Of a stretch of 24,380 nucleotides of DNA, positions 21,190-24,380 are shown piece by piece (the first letter of the stretch is position 1; every line of letters begins with the position of its first letter). Origin of the DNA: JAIYDJ01 sp031398695 (GTDB lineage Bacteria > Pseudomonadota > Alphaproteobacteria > Rhodobacterales > Rhodobacteraceae); NCBI GenBank assembly GCA_031398695.1, contig JANNNU010000122.1:1-24380 (forward strand), given 5' to 3'. A model generated the notes under the pieces. It had not been told where the DNA came from and searched no databases. It saw only the letters and a list, made by a program, of their open reading frames with translations. The position numbers and the translations under genes are program-made.

Positions 21190-21675
21190 ATGACCGACGA
21201 CATGGACCTGCGCGATCTGGCCATTGGCGATGCGGGCTGGCTGATCCAGCGGCACGGCGAACTTTACGCCGAGCACGACGGATTCGATGCGACGTTCGAG
21301 GCGCTGGTGGCCGAAATCCTTGCTGCCTACATTCGCAACCATGACCCGTCGTGCGAACGGGCCTTCATCGCGTGGTCGGGCGGGCAGCGCGTGGGGTCGG
21401 TGTTCTGCGTGCGCGACACCGAGACGCGTGCCAAGCTGCGATTGTTCCTGCTGGAGCCTGCGATGCGGGGGCGCGGATTGGGCAAGCGGCTTCTGGCCGC
21501 CTGCATCGGTTTTGCGCGGGACAAGGGGTTTACGACGCTGGGCCTGTGGACGCACGAAAGTCACAAGGCGGCCTGCGCGCTTTATGCCGCGCACGGATTT
21601 CGGCTGATGTCGTCGGTGCCGGTGCGATCGTTCGGGCAGGATCTGGTCGAACAGCAGTGGGAAATCGCGCTGTAG
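21190..21675 (+). CDS. GNAT-family N-acetyltransferase
   Basis: A 161-residue GNAT acetyltransferase that uses acetyl-CoA. The CoA loop Arg-Gly-Arg-Gly-Leu-Gly-Lys-Arg-Leu-Leu is at about residues 96-105. It is preceded by the beta-4 strand Ala-Lys-Leu-Arg-Leu-Phe-Leu-Leu-Glu-Pro and followed by Leu-Gly-Leu-Trp-Thr-His-Glu-Ser and Ala-Leu-Tyr-Ala-Ala-His-Gly-Phe. The sequence, including Ile-Gln-Arg-His-Gly-Glu-Leu-Tyr near the start, is like the acetyltransferase half of MarR-GNAT fusion regulators, but no MarR half is encoded upstream. The substrate is unknown. ATG at 21190 has GCGAGG about seven bases upstream. Confidence 0.88.
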   Translation: MTDDMDLRDLAIGDAGWLIQRHGELYAEHDGFDATFEALVAEILAAYIRNHDPSCERAFIAWSGGQRVGSVFCVRDTETRAKLRLFLLEPAMRGRGLGKRLLAACIGFARDKGFTTLGLWTHESHKAACALYAAHGFRLMSSVPVRSFGQDLVEQQWEIAL

Positions 21676-21730
21676 CCGCCGAACCGGGGTCTTGCAATCT
21701 GCGCGGTCGGGGGTTAAATCGCCCCTGCGT

Positions 21731-21807
21731 GCCGCGTTAGCTCAGTTGGTTAGAGCACTAGATTGTGGATCTAGGGGTCCCCCGTTCGAGCCGGGGACGT
21801 GGTACCA
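21731..21807 (+). tRNA. tRNA-His (GTG)
   Basis: A full cloverleaf with encoded CCA (21805-21807). The anticodon arm is CTAGA-TTGTGGA-TCTAG, giving anticodon GTG. The T-arm is CCCCG-TTCGAGC-CGGGG. The acceptor pairs GCCGCGT with ACGTGGT through G1-U72 and G4-U69 wobbles. Position 73 is A and the base before G1 is T, so the G-1 that defines tRNA-His in most bacteria is not encoded. That form is known from a group of alphaproteobacteria with a matching, divergent HisRS. Confidence 0.95.
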
Positions 21808-21826
21808 TACCCTTCACAATGCTCCC

Positions 21827-23104
21827 TCATTGCGCCGCGATGTCCTTGGGATAGACCAGAATCCGTTCGGTCACTGCCGACAAGGCAAGCGCCGCCGCGC
21901 CATGCGCCCACAGCAGGTCGCCCCAGGCATGGATCTCGATCGGCGGCAGCGGGCGGCCGGTGTTGATCGCAAGGTTCTCCATCTCGGCCAGGGTTTCGGC
22001 GGCATAAAGGTAGTCATACCGCATCCGGTCCCCGGACAGGATGATCAGCGCGGGATCGAAGAGGTTGACCACGTTCGACAATCCGACCGCCAGATAGCGC
22101 CCCGCCCGGCGGAAGATCGACCGCGCCGTGGCATTGCCCGCCTTGGCATGTTCGTAAAGGCTTTCCAGCAGCACCCCGATCGACTGACCTTCCTTGTGCC
22201 CCCAGTTCAGCGCCGTCGTCGCCTCGCGCGCAAGGGCATAGTCGGCCACATACGCCTCGAGGCAACCGCGCTGGCCGCAGCGGCACAGCGCGCCGTCCAG
22301 CTGCACCTTGGTGTGGCCCAGCTCCATCCCCAACCGCTGCGAGCCGCGGTAGATGCGGTGGTTCATCACGAACCCCATGCCCACGCCATGTTCGATGGTC
22401 ACGACGGCAAAGTCCGACAGCGCCCGCCCGGCGCCAAACCACAGCTCGGCCAGCGCCACCAGATTGGCATCGTTGTCGATGAACACCGGCAGGCCCAGCC
22501 GGGTCTGGGCCGCGTCGGCCAGCGGCACGGCGCGGTCCAGCAGGACCGAAGACCACAGCACGACGCCTTCGGCGCTGTCCACAAAGCCCGGCACCCCGAT
22601 ACCCACGCCTGACAGGTCGCTTCGCGCCAGACCCGCCTTGGCGCAGACCCGTGCCAGCAGCGCCTCGACCGCGTCGAGGATCCCGGTCACCGACATCGAC
22701 CCCGGCTTGCGCGGGATCACGTCATCCGCCAGCAGCCGACCCGCGAAATCGACGATGACGGCGGTGTGTTCGCGGTCCGACAGCTTCATCCCGGCCACGT
22801 AATGCGCCTGCGCCCGGACCCCCAAGGCCACCGCTGGCCGCCCGCGCCCCGGATCGCCGTCACGGGGGGCTGCCACCTCTTCGATCAGGCCCGCGTCGAT
22901 CAGTTCGGCCACCAGACTGGTGACGGACGCCGGGCTGACGCCCAGATCCTTGGCCAGCTGCACGCGGGGAATCAGCCCGGCGGCGCGGACCTTTTCGAAC
23001 GCCTGCTGGCGCGGCGGACGCAGGGAATCAGAGAAGGGCGGGATCAGCGGGCCCACGCCCCGATGCCCGCCCGACCTCGTGTCCTCCGGCACTTTCGCGG
23101 CCAT
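21827..23104 (-). CDS. ROK-family transcriptional regulator (XylR-type)
   Basis: A 425-residue ROK repressor. Residues about 25-80 form the winged helix-turn-helix (Arg-Gln-Gln-Ala-Phe-Glu-Lys-Val-Arg-Ala-Ala-Gly, then Ser-Pro-Ala-Ser-Val-Thr-Ser-Leu-Val-Ala-Glu-Leu-Ile). The sugar-kinase-like fold follows, with Gly-Val-Gly-Ile-Gly-Val-Pro-Gly-Phe-Val-Asp, Ile-Asp-Asn-Asp-Ala-Asn, and the ROK zinc site Gly-His-Thr-Lys-Val plus Cys-Arg-Cys-Gly-Gln-Arg-Gly-Cys-Leu-Glu. Divergent placement next to xylF suggests it senses xylose and represses the transporter operon and itself. ATG at 23104 has GGAGA eight bases upstream; the longer open frame to 23287 runs through the promoter region. Downstream it ends 20 bases from tRNA-His. 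Confidence 0.9.
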   Translation of the reverse strand: MAAKVPEDTRSGGHRGVGPLIPPFSDSLRPPRQQAFEKVRAAGLIPRVQLAKDLGVSPASVTSLVAELIDAGLIEEVAAPRDGDPGRGRPAVALGVRAQAHYVAGMKLSDREHTAVIVDFAGRLLADDVIPRKPGSMSVTGILDAVEALLARVCAKAGLARSDLSGVGIGVPGFVDSAEGVVLWSSVLLDRAVPLADAAQTRLGLPVFIDNDANLVALAELWFGAGRALSDFAVVTIEHGVGMGFVMNHRIYRGSQRLGMELGHTKVQLDGALCRCGQRGCLEAYVADYALAREATTALNWGHKEGQSIGVLLESLYEHAKAGNATARSIFRRAGRYLAVGLSNVVNLFDPALIILSGDRMRYDYLYAAETLAEMENLAINTGRPLPPIEIHAWGDLLWAHGAAALALSAVTERILVYPKDIAAQ

Positions 23105-23107
23105 TAC

Positions 23108-23120
23108 TTTGGTCTCCAAA
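23108..23120. promoter_or_regulatory. Inverted repeat just upstream of the ROK regulator gene
   Basis: TTTGG (23108-23112), TCT, CCAAA (23116-23120) form a perfect five-base dyad directly before the regulator's ATG, overlapping its ribosome binding site. This is a reasonable autoregulatory operator for a dimeric ROK protein, but I found no second copy near xylF. It could also be chance in a short AT-rich leader. Confidence 0.3.
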
Positions 23121-23224
23121 TAAAAATCGGCGGCAAGCGTTCGCAGGGGGCGTAAAAATGCTGCATGGCAGCATGAAATCCACACCGAGCTTGCCTCGCC
23201 ACAGAGTTGCGCGGCATTTTTATT

Positions 23225-23253
23225 TTGACAACTGAAATTATTCGCTGCAATTT
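23225..23253 (+). promoter_or_regulatory. Possible xylF promoter
   Basis: TTGACA at 23225-23230 is a perfect -35 element. A 17-base spacer leads to CAATTT (23248-23253), a poor -10 match. The region is strikingly AT-rich for this genome and lies 64 bases before the xylF start. The dyad GCAA-TTT-TTGC (23247-23257) overlaps the -10 and could be a repressor site. Confidence 0.35.
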
Positions 23254-23316
23254 TTGCCCGTCCCGGCGAATCTGTCGGGTCGGCCATACGCTGGCCGCAT
23301 CCATAGGGAGGATCTT

Positions 23317-24342
23317 ATGCGAAATGCAGTACTCGTCGCGCTTCTCGCGACCACCAGCTTCTCGTCCGCCGCACTGGCCGAAGGCAAAATCATCGGCGTG
23401 TCCTGGGCCAGCTTCCAGGAAGAGCGCTGGAAAATCGACGAAGCCGCCATGAAGGCCGCGATTGAGGCCGCCGGCGACACCTACATTTCGGCAGACGCAC
23501 AGTCGTCGTCGGCCAAGCAGTTGACCGACGTCGAGGCGCTGATCGCACAAGGCGCGAACGCCCTGATCATCAACGCCTGGGACAAGGACGCCATCGGGCC
23601 TGCCATCGAAGGCGCCGCCGCTGAAGGCATCCCGGTGGTGGGCTATGACCGCCTGATCGAAGACGACCGCACCTTCTACTTGACGTTCGACAACGTCGGC
23701 GTGGGCCGGATAATCGCCGAGAATGTGTTCGCCGCAACCCCGAAGGGCAACTACGCGATCATCAAGGGTGACCCGGGTGATCCGAACGCCGGCTTCCTGC
23801 TGCAGGGCATGATGTCGGTGATCCAGCCGGCAATCGACGCGGGCGACATCACCATCGTCGGCGAATCGTTCTCGGACAGCTGGAAGCCCGAGAACGCCCA
23901 GAAGAACATGGAGCAGATCCTGACCGCCAATGGCAACGCTGTCGACGCCGTCCTGGCGCAAAACGACGGGATGGCCGGTGGTGTCGTGGCCGCGCTGGCC
24001 GCGCAAGGCCTGGTGATCCCGGTCGGTGGGCAGGACGGTGACCTGGCTGCGATCAACCGCGTCGCACGCGGCAGCCAGACCGTTTCGGTCTGGAAGGACT
24101 CGCGTCAACTGGGCAAGGCTGCCGGCGAAATCGCCGCCTCTCTGGCCGGTGGCGCGGCTCTTGACAGCATCGCCGGGGCGACCAAGTTCGCCGACGGTGA
24201 AAAGGGCGTCGAAATGAACGCCATCCTGCTGGCCCCGACCCCGCTGACCAAGGACAACATCAACGTCGCGATCGACGCGGGCCACATCACCAAAGAGCAG
24301 GCTTGCGAAGGCGCCGCGGCTGGCGTCGTCGGCTGCGAGTGA
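23317..24342 (+). CDS. xylF: D-xylose ABC transporter, periplasmic substrate-binding protein XylF
   Basis: A 341-residue periplasmic sugar-binding protein of the XylF/RbsB type. A signal peptide covers about residues 1-22 (Arg-Asn-Ala-Val-Leu-Val-Ala-Leu-Leu, ending Ala-Leu-Ala). The mature part begins Glu-Gly-Lys-Ile-Ile-Gly-Val-Ser-Trp-Ala and continues with Gln-Glu-Glu-Arg-Trp, then Ile-Ile-Asn-Ala-Trp-Asp, Val-Gly-Tyr-Asp-Arg-Leu-Ile, Gly-Asp-Pro-Gly-Asp-Pro-Asn-Ala, Gln-Asn-Asp-Gly-Met-Ala-Gly-Gly and Gly-Gln-Asp-Gly-Asp, all in the pattern of xylose binders. GGGAGG lies six bases before the ATG at 23317. It is the first gene of an operon whose permease and ATPase genes (xylH, xylG) should follow outside the window. 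Confidence 0.92.
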   Translation: MRNAVLVALLATTSFSSAALAEGKIIGVSWASFQEERWKIDEAAMKAAIEAAGDTYISADAQSSSAKQLTDVEALIAQGANALIINAWDKDAIGPAIEGAAAEGIPVVGYDRLIEDDRTFYLTFDNVGVGRIIAENVFAATPKGNYAIIKGDPGDPNAGFLLQGMMSVIQPAIDAGDITIVGESFSDSWKPENAQKNMEQILTANGNAVDAVLAQNDGMAGGVVAALAAQGLVIPVGGQDGDLAAINRVARGSQTVSVWKDSRQLGKAAGEIAASLAGGAALDSIAGATKFADGEKGVEMNAILLAPTPLTKDNINVAIDAGHITKEQACEGAAAGVVGCE

Positions 24343-24362
24343 TCCTATGATCCGGTCTGGTG

Positions 24363-24380
24363 GCCCCCCCCCACGGGGGG
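24363..24380 (+). terminator. C-run/G-run hairpin after xylF, cut by the window end
   Basis: A run of nine C (24364-24372), then A, C and six G (24375-24380) can form a stem starting about 20 bases after the xylF stop. The window ends in the G-run, so the stem length and any T-run cannot be judged. Such hairpins after a binding-protein gene commonly limit read-through into the permease genes or protect the upstream message. Confidence 0.45.

Noticed and set aside
1..24380. CRISPR array, insertion sequence or toxin-antitoxin pair
   Set aside because: No regularly spaced repeats, no transposase-like frame and no small gene pair with such features were found on either strand.

Overview
The window is high-GC DNA with the gene content and protein style of a marine Rhodobacteraceae (Alphaproteobacteria). 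The evidence is a tRNA-His with A73 and no encoded G-1, an SdhE with the RRGTKE motif, MmcB and DUF6324-type proteins, the order ribE-ribB-ribH-nusB, and an alphaproteobacterial RibB with a worn-out GTP cyclohydrolase II domain. Two kinds of DNA are visible. Positions 1 to about 3.9 kb are lower-GC, gene-poor accessory DNA. Everything after that is dense chromosomal backbone.

The left 3.6 kb is the wreck of a phage-like or satellite-like integrated element. It holds a phage terminase small-subunit gene cut off after its CxxC region (+), a small intact AlpA/excisionase-like gene (-), a 240-codon gene of unknown function with three in-frame stops (-), and a P4-type tyrosine integrase broken by one frameshift and one amber codon (-). 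Gene-free stretches at 222-893 and 3571-3915 flank or lie inside it. The first carries two mutually exclusive RNA hairpins. No complete phage module is left, so the element looks immobile.

3.9-10.2 kb: a luciferase-like flavin monooxygenase (+) converges with a five-gene minus-strand run. In transcription order this is an aspartate-type aminotransferase, a bleomycin-resistance-like VOC protein, a conserved hypothetical, a class III aminotransferase and a PuuA-like glutamine synthetase. The last two overlap by ATGA, which suggests joint use of an amine or polyamine. sdhE is divergent from the aspartate aminotransferase.

10.2-15.4 kb: a MarR/LdtR-like regulator (+) converges with capsule genes kpsS, a Wza/KpsD-type export lipoprotein and kpsC (-). 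A perfect 11-bp hairpin sits in the first codons of kpsC.

15.5-18.9 kb: the riboflavin operon ribE, a hypothetical, ribB, ribH and nusB, with overlaps or short gaps at most junctions. ribD is not here.

18.9-24.4 kb: a DUF481 outer-membrane protein with a good terminator; mmcB behind a plausible alphaproteobacterial LexA box; a DUF6324-type small protein; a GNAT acetyltransferase; tRNA-His; and a ROK-family regulator divergent from xylF, the start of a xylose ABC transporter operon that runs out of the window.

I saw no clear new multi-gene defence or metabolic system. The signals I find most worth checking are the repeated in-frame stop codons in the element, the nested hairpins at 621-694, the kpsC leader hairpin and the LexA-like site of mmcB.
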